NCBI RefSeq assembly: GCF_002688565.1
Contig: NZ_CP024011.1
Coordinates: 3,100,001 to 3,164,000, forward strand
DNA: 64,000 nucleotides
Direction: 5' to 3'
Source: Acinetobacter sp. LoGeW2-3
GTDB lineage: Bacteria; Pseudomonadota; Gammaproteobacteria; Pseudomonadales; Moraxellaceae
Shown here: one piece after another, positions 18,894 to 29,434 of the stretch
Numbering within the stretch: position 1 is the stretch's first letter
Layout of the letters: each line of letters starts with the position of its first letter
Notes under the pieces: model-generated
Told to the model about the DNA's origin: nothing
The model's input: only the letters and a program-made list of their open reading frames with translations
Database searches by the model: none
Position numbers and translations under genes: made by a program

Positions 18894-19451
18894 GTGAAAA
18901 ATACTCTTTTAAAATTGGGAATTATGACCATATTAGCAAGTACTTCACTTACTACATGGGGTCAGAAAATTCCTGCTGATGCCTTGCAACTAAGCACTAG
19001 TTCTCTTGAAACTCGTCAAATGCAAACTAGACAATTTGATGGAGTGAGTGAATCAGATGCTTTATCTTCAGCAGCTGGTGTATTACAGGATATGGGATTC
19101 ACCATAACTGAATCTGAAGCAAAATTAGGTGTGATTGTTGGGAATAAAGATCGAAGTGCTGTAAGTGGTGGGCAAGTAGCTGGAGCAATGCTATTAACTC
19201 TTCTATCTGGTGTACCTGTAGATTATGATAATAATCAAAAAATCATAGCCTCCTTGGTGACACGTCCGGTTCTAGATAGCCAGGGGCGTATAAAACCTAA
19301 TTCGTTCTATATAAGAGTCACTTTTGCAAGAATGGTATGGAATACTGCAAATCAATTAACGAAAGCAGAGCCATTAAATGATGCACAGTTATATCAAGAA
19401 TTCTTTGACAAATTATCTAAATCTGTCTTTTTAGAAGGACAAAAAATATGA
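18894..19451 (+). CDS. Secreted protein of unknown family, paralogue of the next gene
   Basis: A 185-residue protein with a signal peptide (VKNTLLKLGIMTILASTSLTTWG) lacking a lipobox cysteine. The mature part contains RQMQTRQFDGVSESDALSSA and VLQDMGFTITESEAKLGVIVG, closely similar to the following lipoprotein, plus an inserted hydrophobic segment (GGQVAGAMLLTLLSG). I do not recognise the family. The GTG start is placed 9 bases after AAGGGA; a TTG six bases earlier is possible. The stop overlaps the next start by 4 bases (ATGA), so translation is coupled. Confidence 0.75.
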   Translation: MKNTLLKLGIMTILASTSLTTWGQKIPADALQLSTSSLETRQMQTRQFDGVSESDALSSAAGVLQDMGFTITESEAKLGVIVGNKDRSAVSGGQVAGAMLLTLLSGVPVDYDNNQKIIASLVTRPVLDSQGRIKPNSFYIRVTFARMVWNTANQLTKAEPLNDAQLYQEFFDKLSKSVFLEGQKI

Positions 19452-19861
19452 AGTATTTATTAATTACTATGACAACGTTTGCTTTGCTTCTTACAGGTTG
19501 TGCAACGACAAATCAGCGTGTTTTAGATAGTGAACAAAGTCAAGTACAGCTTAGAAGCATCCAAACAAGAACTTTTGAAACTACAGATAAAGATAAAACA
19601 TTACGTGCAGTCATAGCAACTTTACAAGATCTAGGATTCGTTATTGATAAAGCGGATGAAACGCTAGGGACTGTAACGGGAACAAAGTTAAATAGATATA
19701 CTATCAAAATGACTGTGACTGTTCGCTCTCATAATAATGGCGTTCTAGTACGTGCTAATGGTCAATATAATATAACCCCGATTACAGATCCTATCATCTA
19801 CCAAAACTTTTTCACTTCTTTAGAGAAAGCAATGTTTTTACAAGCAAATGCTGTAGATTAA
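19448..19861 (+). CDS. Small lipoprotein of unknown family
   Basis: A 137-residue lipoprotein with a clear lipobox (LLLTGC, C18). The mature part RSIQTRTFETTDKDKTLRAVIATLQDLGFVIDKADETLGTVTGTK aligns with the preceding protein, so the two arose by duplication. It ends in predicted helix. Being encoded with an OmlA-like lipoprotein and a secreted paralogue suggests the three work together in the outer membrane or periplasm; the role is unknown. Followed by a strong terminator. Confidence 0.78.
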   Translation: MKYLLITMTTFALLLTGCATTNQRVLDSEQSQVQLRSIQTRTFETTDKDKTLRAVIATLQDLGFVIDKADETLGTVTGTKLNRYTIKMTVTVRSHNNGVLVRANGQYNITPITDPIIYQNFFTSLEKAMFLQANAVD

Positions 19862-19867
19862 AATACC

Positions 19868-19890
19868 CCCGACGTCCCGTCGGGTTTTTT
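19868..19890 (+). terminator. Terminator of the three-gene envelope operon
   Basis: CCCGACG-TCC-CGTCGGG followed by TTTTTT. The next 270 bases to nudJ hold no gene that I can see. Confidence 0.92.
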
Positions 19891-20160
19891 ATTCTTCGAG
19901 GCTTAGATCTGCTCCCCTGCGTGACCTCATATTCCTTGTAATTTATCTTCTATTTATTTAGAACCTTCTGCTCTCCATGTCTCGTTTATAGGAGACTCCT
20001 AGTATCTTACCTAAATACCACGACCATCTGCCGCCAATCATTTCACAAAGTTGCTTATTTAAAGTTTATAAATGTCTAGTAGCCAAAGAAATTACCTCCT
20101 CACATAGCCACCGCCCCCTAAATTTTGTAGAATACAGTTTTTATTCCATGGTGCTGCTCT

Positions 20161-20646
20161 ATGACCGCTTGGACTGCTCACGTCACTGTCGCAACTGTCG
20201 TCGAAAAAAATGGAAAATTCCTGTTCGTTGAAGAACATACTGAAGGTGTAACGCACACTGTATTCAACCAGCCAGCAGGCCATGTCGAGGCAGGTGAAAC
20301 CATCGTCGAAGCAGCCATTCGTGAAACCATGGAAGAAACCGGTTATCAGGTCAACGTGACTGATCTGATCGGCATCTATACCTATACTCCGCCGATGTTC
20401 CCAGACCGTACCTATTTCCGTTTCTGCCTGAAAGCTGAAGTGATCAGCTATGATGAAAATGCAGAGCTGGATACCGGTATTGTTGGTCCAGCGTGGATGA
20501 GTTTAGATGAGCTGATCGAAACTGCTCGCGCACGCAGTCCACTGGTGATCAAAGCTGTACAAGATGCCCTTTCCGGTCAAAAATATCCTTTATCGCTCAT
20601 TTACGAGCACCAAAATTCTCCCTTAATTTCAAATTTGGATGCCTAA
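20161..20646 (+). CDS. nudJ: Nudix hydrolase NudJ (thiamin/nucleoside pyrophosphatase type)
   Basis: A 161-residue Nudix enzyme with a complete Nudix box (G40 to Y62, [20 protein letters not shown] and TGY), the Mg2+-binding pyrophosphohydrolase signature. It corresponds to E. coli NudJ/YmfB (153 residues), which hydrolyses nucleoside tri- and diphosphates and thiamin-type pyrophosphates. Assignment rests on sequence and on the conserved cluster nudJ-mnmA-hflD-purB found in E. coli. Its last 8 bases overlap the start of mnmA. Confidence 0.88.
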   Translation: MTAWTAHVTVATVVEKNGKFLFVEEHTEGVTHTVFNQPAGHVEAGETIVEAAIRETMEETGYQVNVTDLIGIYTYTPPMFPDRTYFRFCLKAEVISYDENAELDTGIVGPAWMSLDELIETARARSPLVIKAVQDALSGQKYPLSLIYEHQNSPLISNLDA

Positions 20647-21790
20647 TCCTATGCAACAACGTGTCATCGTCGGTATGTCTGGTGGTGTAGATTCATCTGT
20701 GTCTGCAGCACTTCTACTTCAACAAGGTTATCAGGTTGAAGGTCTTTTCATGAAAAACTGGGAAGAAGATGACGGCACAGAATACTGTACGGCAATGGAA
20801 GACCTTGCCGATGCACAAGCCGTTTGTGACAAGATCGGGATTAAACTGCACACGGCTAACTTCGCGATGGAATACTGGGATCGCGTGTTCGAGCATTTCC
20901 TGGCTGAATATGCTGCTGGCCGTACCCCAAACCCGGATATTTTGTGTAATAAAGAAATCAAATTCCGTGCCTTCCTTGATCATGCAATCAATCTAGGCGC
21001 TGACTTTATTGCGACGGGGCACTACTGCCGTCGTGGCGAAACCATGACCAATTCTCGTGGTGAAGAATATGCACCTTTACTACGTGGTTATGACAATAAT
21101 AAAGACCAGACTTATTTCCTGCATGCGGTGCATGGTCGTGAAATTAATAAGACTCTGTTCCCTGTTGGTGAAATTGAAAAGCCACAAGTACGTAAAATTG
21201 CAGAAGAATTAGGTCTAGCTACTGCGAAGAAAAAAGACTCGACTGGCATCTGTTTTATTGGTGAACGCCGCTTTAATGACTTCCTGAAGCAATATTTACC
21301 GGCTCAACCCGGAAAAATCGTACTGGAAGATGGCAAAGAGGTTGGTGATCATCACGGCTTAATGTACTATACGCTCGGTCAACGAGGCGGGATCGGCATT
21401 GGTGGTATGAAAGGTGCTGAAGAAGGTGCCTGGTTTGTACTGCATAAAGATATTGAAGGTAACCGTCTTGTCGTTGGTCAGGGTCATGAGCATCCACTGA
21501 TGCAAAGCACCATGCTTTGGAGTGAAGCAATTGACTGGGTCGCTGGTGAGCAGGATATTCCTGAATCAGGTTTCCGCTGTACGGCAAAAACCCGCTATCG
21601 TCAGCCTGATCAAGCGTGTACCATTTATAAGGATCCAGAAACACCACAAGGTGTTCGTGTAGAATTCGATGAACCACAACGTGCTGTGACCCCAGGTCAA
21701 AGCGTGGTGTTCTACTCAGGTGAAGTATGTTTAGGTGGCGGTGTGATTCATCATACCAATGCACCAAAACCTGATTTTATTAAAGGATGA
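20639..21790 (+). CDS. mnmA: tRNA 2-thiouridylase MnmA
   Basis: A 383-residue tRNA-specific 2-thiouridylase that inserts sulphur at C2 of wobble U34 in Glu, Gln and Lys tRNAs, using ATP and sulphur from the IscS-Tus relay. The PP-loop motif ([10 protein letters not shown]) is at the N-terminus; the two catalytic cysteines are C103 ([10 protein letters not shown]) and C205 (TGICFIGER), matching the E. coli pair C102/C199. Overlaps nudJ by 8 bases and is followed after 7 bases by hflD. Confidence 0.97.
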   Translation: MPNPMQQRVIVGMSGGVDSSVSAALLLQQGYQVEGLFMKNWEEDDGTEYCTAMEDLADAQAVCDKIGIKLHTANFAMEYWDRVFEHFLAEYAAGRTPNPDILCNKEIKFRAFLDHAINLGADFIATGHYCRRGETMTNSRGEEYAPLLRGYDNNKDQTYFLHAVHGREINKTLFPVGEIEKPQVRKIAEELGLATAKKKDSTGICFIGERRFNDFLKQYLPAQPGKIVLEDGKEVGDHHGLMYYTLGQRGGIGIGGMKGAEEGAWFVLHKDIEGNRLVVGQGHEHPLMQSTMLWSEAIDWVAGEQDIPESGFRCTAKTRYRQPDQACTIYKDPETPQGVRVEFDEPQRAVTPGQSVVFYSGEVCLGGGVIHHTNAPKPDFIKG

Positions 21791-21797
21791 GATCGGC

Positions 21798-22529
21798 ATG
21801 ACGGAGTTACCATTTCAACAAGCCACAACGTTGAATGCTCGTCAAAACCGTGCTTTGGCGTTAGCGGGGGTTTTTCAGGCCACCCAGCTGACCCACATGA
21901 CTGCCCTGACCGGACAGCAAGGCATTGGCGACACTGGTAATTTCTATTTTGAACAGCTGATTAAGGCCAGTCTGAATATCCGACCAAGTGGTACGCTGAA
22001 TGTTCAGACCTTGGACTTCTTTAATCAGCTGGCCGATATATCATTGGGATTAAAGACTTTGGAAAGTTCTATTACCCAGCCTTTTGATACCGGGCCAAAA
22101 TCCAGACTTCCAAAACTCTCCTCCACCAAACTGCCAATGTCCTATGCGATGGCACTTCTTCAGTTAGAAAAGAAGGTCTATAGCAATCCAAAATTCGTTG
22201 AAATCATTGAACAATCCCAGCAAAAAATTCTAAGACAGCTCTCCTTTTTCGATAATAACTACATGCACCCAAGCATCATTGCCAATCTCGCTCAAACCTA
22301 TGTCGATACCGCCGGACAGATCAATCCGCGGATCATGGTGCGTGGCAATGCTGAAGCTTTTAAAGATTCTGGTCATACCAACCGCATCCGTGCTTCCTTA
22401 TTTACTGGCCTACAGATGGCGCATTTATGGCGACGGCTCGGTGGCAGTTCCTGGGGCATGATCTTTGGCAAGCGCAAGCTGCTACAGGATATCCAAAATC
22501 TCGCACGCATACAGTTTCAGGTGGTCTAA
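21798..22529 (+). CDS. hflD: Lysogenization regulator HflD homologue
   Basis: A 243-residue all-helical protein of the HflD/YcfC family (E. coli 213). In E. coli HflD binds lambda CII at the inner-membrane face; the normal cellular role is unclear. Family features are the [18 protein letters not shown] opening and the C-terminal [20 protein letters not shown]. Start at 21798 (MTELPF), with GGATGAGAT upstream, fits other HflD N-termini. Positioned between mnmA and purB exactly as in E. coli. Confidence 0.92.
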   Translation: MTELPFQQATTLNARQNRALALAGVFQATQLTHMTALTGQQGIGDTGNFYFEQLIKASLNIRPSGTLNVQTLDFFNQLADISLGLKTLESSITQPFDTGPKSRLPKLSSTKLPMSYAMALLQLEKKVYSNPKFVEIIEQSQQKILRQLSFFDNNYMHPSIIANLAQTYVDTAGQINPRIMVRGNAEAFKDSGHTNRIRASLFTGLQMAHLWRRLGGSSWGMIFGKRKLLQDIQNLARIQFQVV

Positions 22530-22576
22530 GCCATGCTGTACGCGTATTTCGTTTTTCGTTTAATTCCAAAATTTAG

Positions 22577-24018
<1,442 letters not shown>

Positions 24019-24701
24019 GATAAGTAAAAATATATTTAAAATAACAACATCATTCGGAAGCAAATATTCACAGATAACACATTAAAATCTAATACAGAAA
24101 ATAGCTTAAATGTACTCAATGAATAATATTAAATATAATTACATTAACTTTAGTACAATTAGTTTTTTATGAAAAATCATCTGCTAAATTATTAAGATTA
24201 ATCTCTTTCACTTAATTTATCTAATTTTTATTAATTACAGCGTTTTAAAAATATTTAAAATAGAATATTAATCCGAATCTAGGATAGAAAATTTACTTAA
24301 AAAACCAAAGCTACAAGATAAGTTATCACACCTAATTTAAGGCTCTAGTCCTTATACTAAATAGCAAGGAATGATTATTATTAAATTTAAAATAACTTAA
24401 TTATAAATTTCTAACTAAAATTACGTCCCTCAGCAAAAACTCAAAGGATGTTTTTATGATTACAAATTACATATTGCGATGAATTAATTTAGTGAAATTC
24501 CTACTTAGTTATCACTAAAGAACATAGTATTTATGGGTCTCTAAGTAGGTACTGATGCAGCATCAAAACGCATATCAATTAATTAATAGAAATAGCCAAA
24601 AAATTTAGAATATAGAATCAATGACTTAACCAAATTTAGGTTAACTATAATTTTTAATTATTATGATCACTCCATATTGGAATGATCATAATACGTCTTA
24701 A
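24019..24701. other. AT-rich gene-free stretch of the insert
   Basis: About 680 bases of very low GC with stops in all frames and no credible gene. At 24661-24691, TTATGATCACTCC...GGAATGATCATAA forms a near-perfect hairpin just beyond the stop of the ATP-grasp gene, possibly its terminator though it lacks a clear T tract. Composition differs sharply from purB, which supports foreign origin. Confidence 0.7.
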
Positions 24702-25775
24702 TTATTCAATAATTTGAAAATTATTAAAGTTGGAATTTAATATATTTTTATTAAAACATATTTTTTCGACTTGAGCATCTTTAGGTCCATCATAACAAAT
24801 TTGAATAATATGTTGTAATGTTGCTTTAGGTCCTTTTATAGTTATATCGATACTACTTTTATCTTGATTATTTTGGACAAAACCATCAATTCCATAAAGT
24901 TCACATTTAGTTTTTAACCAACTACGGTAACCAACATTTTGTACTATTCCATATATTGTAAAACTATAGGTTCTAATACTTGGTTTGAAATTTGGAAATA
25001 GGCTATCTAATAGTGAACTTGCTACATCACGACCTTTACCATATTTAGGGAATTGCGGTAGTGCTAGGGCAGGATTAGCATTAACTTCAATTATAGTCCA
25101 TTTTTGATTTTTAGGAGAAATTTGAATATCTTCCGCCATAAAATCTAATCCTAACATTATTGGAGATAATAGCGCTTCTTTTGCTCTGATTGCAATATCT
25201 AACCAGTCAGGATGAATATTATCAGTATGATCTATACTACCTCCGCCAGAACTAATATTTACTACATCTAATAATTCTACTTTTTCGTTAGAATTTACAA
25301 TAGAATTTAATGTAAGATTTTTTTTTGATAAAAAATTAATTAGTTTTTGATCTAGTTTTAAAGGATGTTCACCTAAATATATATTCTTACTTCTCTCAAT
25401 TTGACGTACTTGAATTAGTTCTTCAATTGTAGATTGACCATCACCAATGATAAAAGGAGGCACTCGTTGAGTTACAGAACATAATTTATTATCTATCACA
25501 ACGATTCTGTAATCATTACCTTCTACATATTCTTCTACTATCACTGTTTTATGTTTTAATTTTTCGCAAAGATTCCAAGCTTTGTCAAAATCAACCTTTT
25601 CTACAATATTTGTTGTCACACCTTCACCACCATAACTATTCAGTGGTTTTACAACAATAGAGTTATTAAATTCTTTAACTTTTTCCCAAGCTTCTTCCTT
25701 TGAATGGCTTTGTTGCACAAAGCTATTCTTGAGGGCTTCTTTAGCAATATAATTTCCAGATGAAGAAGCCTGCAC
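24702..25775 (-). pseudogene. Truncated ATP-grasp/acylphosphatase fusion gene
   Basis: The extant 357-codon frame begins with a GTG inside the neighbouring IS; its first 23 or so codons are IS sequence. The native part holds the C-terminal two thirds of a cyanophycin-synthetase-like ATP-grasp domain: VVKPLNSYGGEGVTTN (K43), VEEYVEGNDYR, GLDFMAEDI and IIEVNANPAL (E230, N232). An acylphosphatase domain follows (about 268-340) with GIVQNVGYR (catalytic-type R284) and GFVQN (N302). The frame resumes beyond the IS at 26753-26816 when one copy of the AAT target duplication is removed, but soon meets a stop with no start codon, so the N-terminal part of the ATP-grasp fold is lost. GC is far below the neighbours. 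Confidence 0.82.
25703..25705. repeat. IS target-site duplication, left (AAT)
   Basis: AAT directly outside the left inverted repeat, matched by AAT at 26753-26755. Removing one copy restores the ATP-grasp reading frame across the junction. Confidence 0.75.
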
Positions 25776-26752
25776 CTAAAACTTACCGTACAACCAATTG
25801 GTCCTCGTATAACCAAGCTTTAATCAAGCGAGGAAATATTTCAATCTGGTTTGATCCTAAGACCCAATGGTATGCACAACCACAAGGCAAGCACGGACGA
25901 AATCAAACTTATTCCGATACAGCGATTCAATGCTGTTTAATGATCAAATCTCTATTCCGTCTTTCTTTACGTATGGTCACTGGCTTTGCTCAAAGCCTGA
26001 TTAAACTCTGTGGCTGAGCAGCCCCGAATATCAGTGATATTCGTACTCCACCCTCTGTAGACGACAAAAGCATATTGATATTGCGATAAGCTATCAGAAA
26101 AGTCGTGATGGGTTACACCTACTCGTCGACTCTACGGGTTTAAAATTTTTAGGTGAAGGTGAATGGAAGCGTAAGAAACATCAGCCTGAATACCGTCGGC
26201 AATGGCGTAAACTGCATATTGGTATAGATGCTGAAACACTGCAAATACGTGCCGTTCAGCTTACGACAAATAATGTCAGTGATTCACAAGTACTAGGTGA
26301 TTTACTGGATCAAATCCCACCAAATGAGCGAATAGATTCTGTCTATACCGATGGGGCGTACGACACGAAGTGCTGCAGACAAGTGATTTCAGATCGTCAA
26401 GCACATGCAGTAATTCCACCCAGGAAGAATGCCAAGCCCTGGAAAGATTCTAAAATCAGTTCAATAGAACGAAATGAGTTACTTCAAACGGTTAAGCATT
26501 TAGGCAGAACCCTATGGAAAAAATGGTCGGGCTATCACCGTCGCAGTTTGGTGGAAACCAAGATGCATTGCATCAAATTATTAGGAGATAAGCTGACGGC
26601 AAGACATTTTCAAAGTCAGGTCAATGAAGTTCATGCGCGTGTGGCAGTTCTGAATAGATTTACGGAATTAGGTAGACCTCACACCCAAGTTGTCACTTAA
26701 ATTTGAATGGATTGGGGAAAACTCAGCTTTTGAATGTTTATGCAACAAAGCC
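25706..26752 (+). mobile_element. IS5-family insertion sequence (1047 bp)
   Basis: Bounded by inverted repeats: GGCTTTGTTGCACAAA at 25706-25721 and the complement of GGCTTTGTTGCATAAA at 26737-26752, 15 of 16 matching. Flanked by a 3-bp AAT duplication. It encodes an IS5-type DDE transposase of a kind widespread in Acinetobacter, here frameshifted. It interrupts the ATP-grasp/acylphosphatase gene on the opposite strand. I cannot name the exact IS from memory. Confidence 0.92.
25760..26700 (+). pseudogene. IS5-family transposase, frameshifted
   Basis: The first part (25760-26017, starting MKKPAPKTYRTTNWSS) carries the N-terminal IS5 region up to LIKLCG. The rest continues in another frame from about 26011 and meets a TGA at 26035 before running openly to 26700. 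The DDE-type residues lie in the second part: LLVDSTGLKF, VYTDGAYD and RSLVETKM. Because both a frame change and an extra stop are present, this looks inactivated rather than programmed frameshifting. Confidence 0.85.
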
Positions 26753-26816
26753 AATATTTTTTATAATTATTTAGTTTGGTGAAAAATAATGTAAAATCAA
26801 TATCATTCGTCTTATA
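26753..26816 (-). pseudogene. Upstream remnant of the ATP-grasp gene
   Basis: On the minus strand this reads YKTNDIDFTLFFTKLNNYKK and joins in frame to YSKEEAW once the AAT duplication is collapsed. A stop (26817-26819) lies immediately upstream and no start codon exists, so the original N-terminus is missing. Confidence 0.6.
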
Positions 26817-26902
26817 TTAATTTCACTATACTTAAGGATTTTTAATATATAGCATAGTTTCCATTTAATTAATTCCTCGAAATAAATTTCATTACTGAAC
26901 AC

Positions 26903-27039
26903 CGTGCTCGTCTAGCTGAAATGACACCTGCAACTTATACAGGTAATGCTGCAGATCAAGCAAAACAAGTGAAAGACTTAATCTCTAAAATCTAATTTAG
27001 ACCATTAAGACCCAAAGCGAAGCTCCGGCTTCGCTTTTT
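26903..27039 (+). repeat. Direct repeat, right copy (purB 3' remnant plus terminator)
   Basis: Codes for the last 30 residues and stop of PurB ([20 protein letters not shown] and on to ISKI, ending at 26995), then the terminator hairpin AAAGCGAAGC-TCC-GGCTTCGCTTTTTT. No purB sequence lies upstream of 26903. Differs from the left copy at about eleven of 137 bases. Confidence 0.93.
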
Positions 27040-27086
27040 TTATCTATAATATTTTCTAACTTAAAAATAATATTTATAAGAAGTCT

Positions 27087-27746
27087 ATGATGGATTATCG
27101 ACTGAGTGGCAAGCATTGGGTCAGTTTAGGAATTTTGGCAGTTGCGATAGGGATTTCCAGTATTCAGCCTCTGGATATGCAGTCCTATATTCTGCATCAG
27201 GTTGGCACAGTATTTATGATCGGCATGTTGCTGTTTTGCCTATATAAAGTCGGATTCAATTTTTTCAGCTTTAATTTGTATATTCTCTTTCTACTGATTC
27301 ATGTCGTTGCAGCACATTATCTATATTCTTATGTGCCTTATAATGAGTGGATTCAGGCACTATTTAGCTTTGACCTGAATGCTGCCATGGGCTGGTCACG
27401 CAATATGTTTGACCGTTTTGTGCATCTGGCCTCTGGTCTGCTGCTTTACCCTGTGTTCTATCGACTGTTTGACGTCTGGTTTCCTCAACACAAACCTTTC
27501 ACCCTTTTCCTGTTGGTCGTTCAATTTGTGATGGCAACCAGTCTGATCTATGAATGGATCGAATGGTTGATCGCGATTGGCTTATCACCAGAGCAGGCGG
27601 AAAGTTATAACGGTCAACAAGGTGATATATGGGACGCGCATAAAGACATGTTCCTCGCGACAGTCGGTGCGATGTTTACTGGTGGACTTATGCTGATTCC
27701 ACAAAATAAAAAGCCCACCACAGTGAGCTTTAATCATAAACAATGA
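27087..27746 (+). CDS. DUF2238 (YjdF-type) inner-membrane protein
   Basis: A 219-residue membrane protein with about six hydrophobic helices and the DUF2238 block FDRFVHLASGLLLYP...YEWIEWL...GQQGDIWDAHKDMFLATVGAM. E. coli YjdF belongs to the same family; no function is established. It lies directly after the right purB repeat and was probably purB's original downstream neighbour before the insertion. ATG at 27087 or 27090, with AAGAAG upstream. Confidence 0.85.
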   Translation: MMDYRLSGKHWVSLGILAVAIGISSIQPLDMQSYILHQVGTVFMIGMLLFCLYKVGFNFFSFNLYILFLLIHVVAAHYLYSYVPYNEWIQALFSFDLNAAMGWSRNMFDRFVHLASGLLLYPVFYRLFDVWFPQHKPFTLFLLVVQFVMATSLIYEWIEWLIAIGLSPEQAESYNGQQGDIWDAHKDMFLATVGAMFTGGLMLIPQNKKPTTVSFNHKQ

Positions 27747-27795
27747 GTGAATTAAAATTTCAAATCACGTATCGAAATAAATTGATCGAACTTTT

Positions 27796-28035
27796 TTATG
27801 CACGCGGACAATAACGCATAAAATCCGCTTTCATTTTGTCAAATTCTTCACCAGTTAATACATCACTGAAGTAGACATAATAGGTTGCTTCAGGATATTG
27901 GATCTCATGACGGAACATCATGCCACGCAGTGACACAGAAAGCTCTTCAGGAAAATCATCCGCTAAATTAAGTTCTTCAAATTCATAGTTAAAGTAACAA
28001 TTTTGTTGAGCAATAAAGGCTTCTACAACTGCCAT
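27796..28035 (-). CDS. Small conserved acidic protein, unknown function
   Basis: A 79-residue soluble acidic protein (MAVVEAFIAQQNCYFNYEFEE...). No domain recognised, no signal or membrane segment. Coding is supported by ordinary composition, a full frame with no overlapping alternative, and its own spacing between genes. Function unknown. Confidence 0.6.
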   Translation of the reverse strand: MAVVEAFIAQQNCYFNYEFEELNLADDFPEELSVSLRGMMFRHEIQYPEATYYVYFSDVLTGEEFDKMKADFMRYCPRA

Positions 28036-28185
28036 CTTTCCAGCCTAATGATTAAAGCACTTAATTTTAAGGATTTGCTTTCAAAAAACCAAATTGATTC
28101 TTTAGCTCAGTTTCCGAAACTGTAAGTTCTATTGAATAACAGAAATTGAGCTACACAATAAAAAAATCACCCGTCGCTTGAATAT

Positions 28186-28209
28186 AAAAAGCCCACTTAC
28201 GCGGGCTTA
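28186..28209 (-). terminator. sohB terminator
   Basis: On the minus strand AAGCCCGC-GTAA-GTGGGCTT followed by TTTTATA. Confidence 0.8.
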
Positions 28210-28234
28210 TATCTATATAAAAATATCGATCAGA

Positions 28235-29197
28235 TTAAAGTTTCGGATCACGCATCTGAACCAGATTTGAATTGGCTTTGGTCAGCGTGTCTACCACTTT
28301 GTTCATCACTGCAGGAATCAGGGAATCTGCAATTTGTGCTGCCTGTAAACCCAGTTTTTCACCTAACGTTGGTTTCTTACGGGTATTGATCGTATATATA
28401 TCATGCTGTGGTAATAAACCTAACAGGTATTCATCCGATGTTTGCAGCTTATCCACCAGATTCAGATCCAATGCATCCTGACCATACCAATGCTCGCCTG
28501 TTGCAACTTTTTCAACATTCAGTTGCGGACGATACTTTTCTACAAAGTGCTTGAACAGTGCATGCGTTTGTTGAATTTCCTCTTCAAATTTTGCTTTACC
28601 TTCTTCGGTATTTTCACCGAACATGGTTACGGTACGTTTGTACTCACCTGCTGTAAACAGTTCAAAGTCGATCTTGTTGTCTTTCAATAGACGGTTAAAG
28701 TTTGGTACCTGAGCAACCACACCAATTGAACCGACAATTGCAAACGGTGCAGAAATAATTTCGCTGGCAATACAGGCCATCATATAACCGCCACTGGCTG
28801 CGACTTTGTCTACACAGATGGTCAAATGGAAACCAGCTTCACGCAGACGTACTAGCTGGGCAGCTGCAAGACCATAACCATGCACCATACCACCCGGGCT
28901 TTCCAGACGTACAATTACACGATCACGACCCGCTTTTGCTGTTGCCAGAATTAAAGTAATTTCTTCACGCAGCTGTTCAACTGCCGAAGCTGCTGTATCA
29001 CCCTTAAAATCGAGTACATAGATTTTTTCATTGGTTTTTTTACGGGCACGTGCCTCTTTTGCCAGTTGTTGGCTTAATTGCAACAGCTCCAGCTTAGAAG
29101 CAGTTGTTTGCGCAATTTTTTTTCGTTGTTCATTAATACGCGCATTAAGATGACTGATACGGATTTCAGCCGGCAGTTTCGGAGTATGAAATAACAT
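28235..29197 (-). CDS. sohB: SohB-type S49 peptidase lacking the N-terminal anchor
   Basis: A 320-residue SohB-like signal-peptide-peptidase family protease. The catalytic serine is S135 (KVAASGGYMMA) and the lysine K187 (AGEYKRTV); VLDFKGD, LESPGGMVHGYGLA and ATGEHWYGQDAL match E. coli SohB (349 residues) closely. E. coli SohB begins with a transmembrane helix, which is absent here: the protein starts MLFHTPKLPAEIRISHLN and an in-frame stop lies six codons upstream of the ATG, so no longer version exists. Attachment to the membrane, if any, must be by another route. Confidence 0.9.
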   Translation of the reverse strand: MLFHTPKLPAEIRISHLNARINEQRKKIAQTTASKLELLQLSQQLAKEARARKKTNEKIYVLDFKGDTAASAVEQLREEITLILATAKAGRDRVIVRLESPGGMVHGYGLAAAQLVRLREAGFHLTICVDKVAASGGYMMACIASEIISAPFAIVGSIGVVAQVPNFNRLLKDNKIDFELFTAGEYKRTVTMFGENTEEGKAKFEEEIQQTHALFKHFVEKYRPQLNVEKVATGEHWYGQDALDLNLVDKLQTSDEYLLGLLPQHDIYTINTRKKPTLGEKLGLQAAQIADSLIPAVMNKVVDTLTKANSNLVQMRDPKL

Positions 29198-29390
29198 ATA
29201 AAATCTATTCTCAGTTTAATTCGGGCTATAAGTCTTAGATTAGGTCAGTTTTGGCTTTTTTCAACTGAATTTCGTGAATAATTCCGATCAGCCTCATTCG
29301 CCCGACCTATAAGAATAAAATTCCACGCTAAGATTTATAAGTAAAACATTATCCAAAATGTCCGGTATAGAGACTTCAGCCACTTGAATA

Positions 29391-29420
29391 AAAAAAGGAG
29401 ATCATTAAGATCTCCTTTTT
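29391..29420. terminator. Terminator downstream of ddc
   Basis: AAAAAAGGAGATC-ATTAA-GATCTCCTTTTT, downstream of ddc on the minus strand. Confidence 0.9.
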
Positions 29421-29434
29421 CACACCATCACAGC

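Noticed and set aside
21273..21767. Long antisense frame (164 codons) inside mnmA
   Set aside because: Lies fully within a certain gene and has His/Gln/Leu-rich composition typical of reverse-complement shadow.
24019..24701. Small genes or an integrase remnant in the AT-rich spacer
   Set aside because: Stops in all frames and no stretch resembling an integrase.
25980..26040. Programmed frameshift in the IS transposase
   Set aside because: A second in-frame stop (26035-26037) follows the frame change, and related elements appear to use one continuous frame, so decay is simpler.
26903..26995. A separate short gene downstream of the IS
   Set aside because: It is the purB C-terminus without a start; a duplicated gene end, not a gene.
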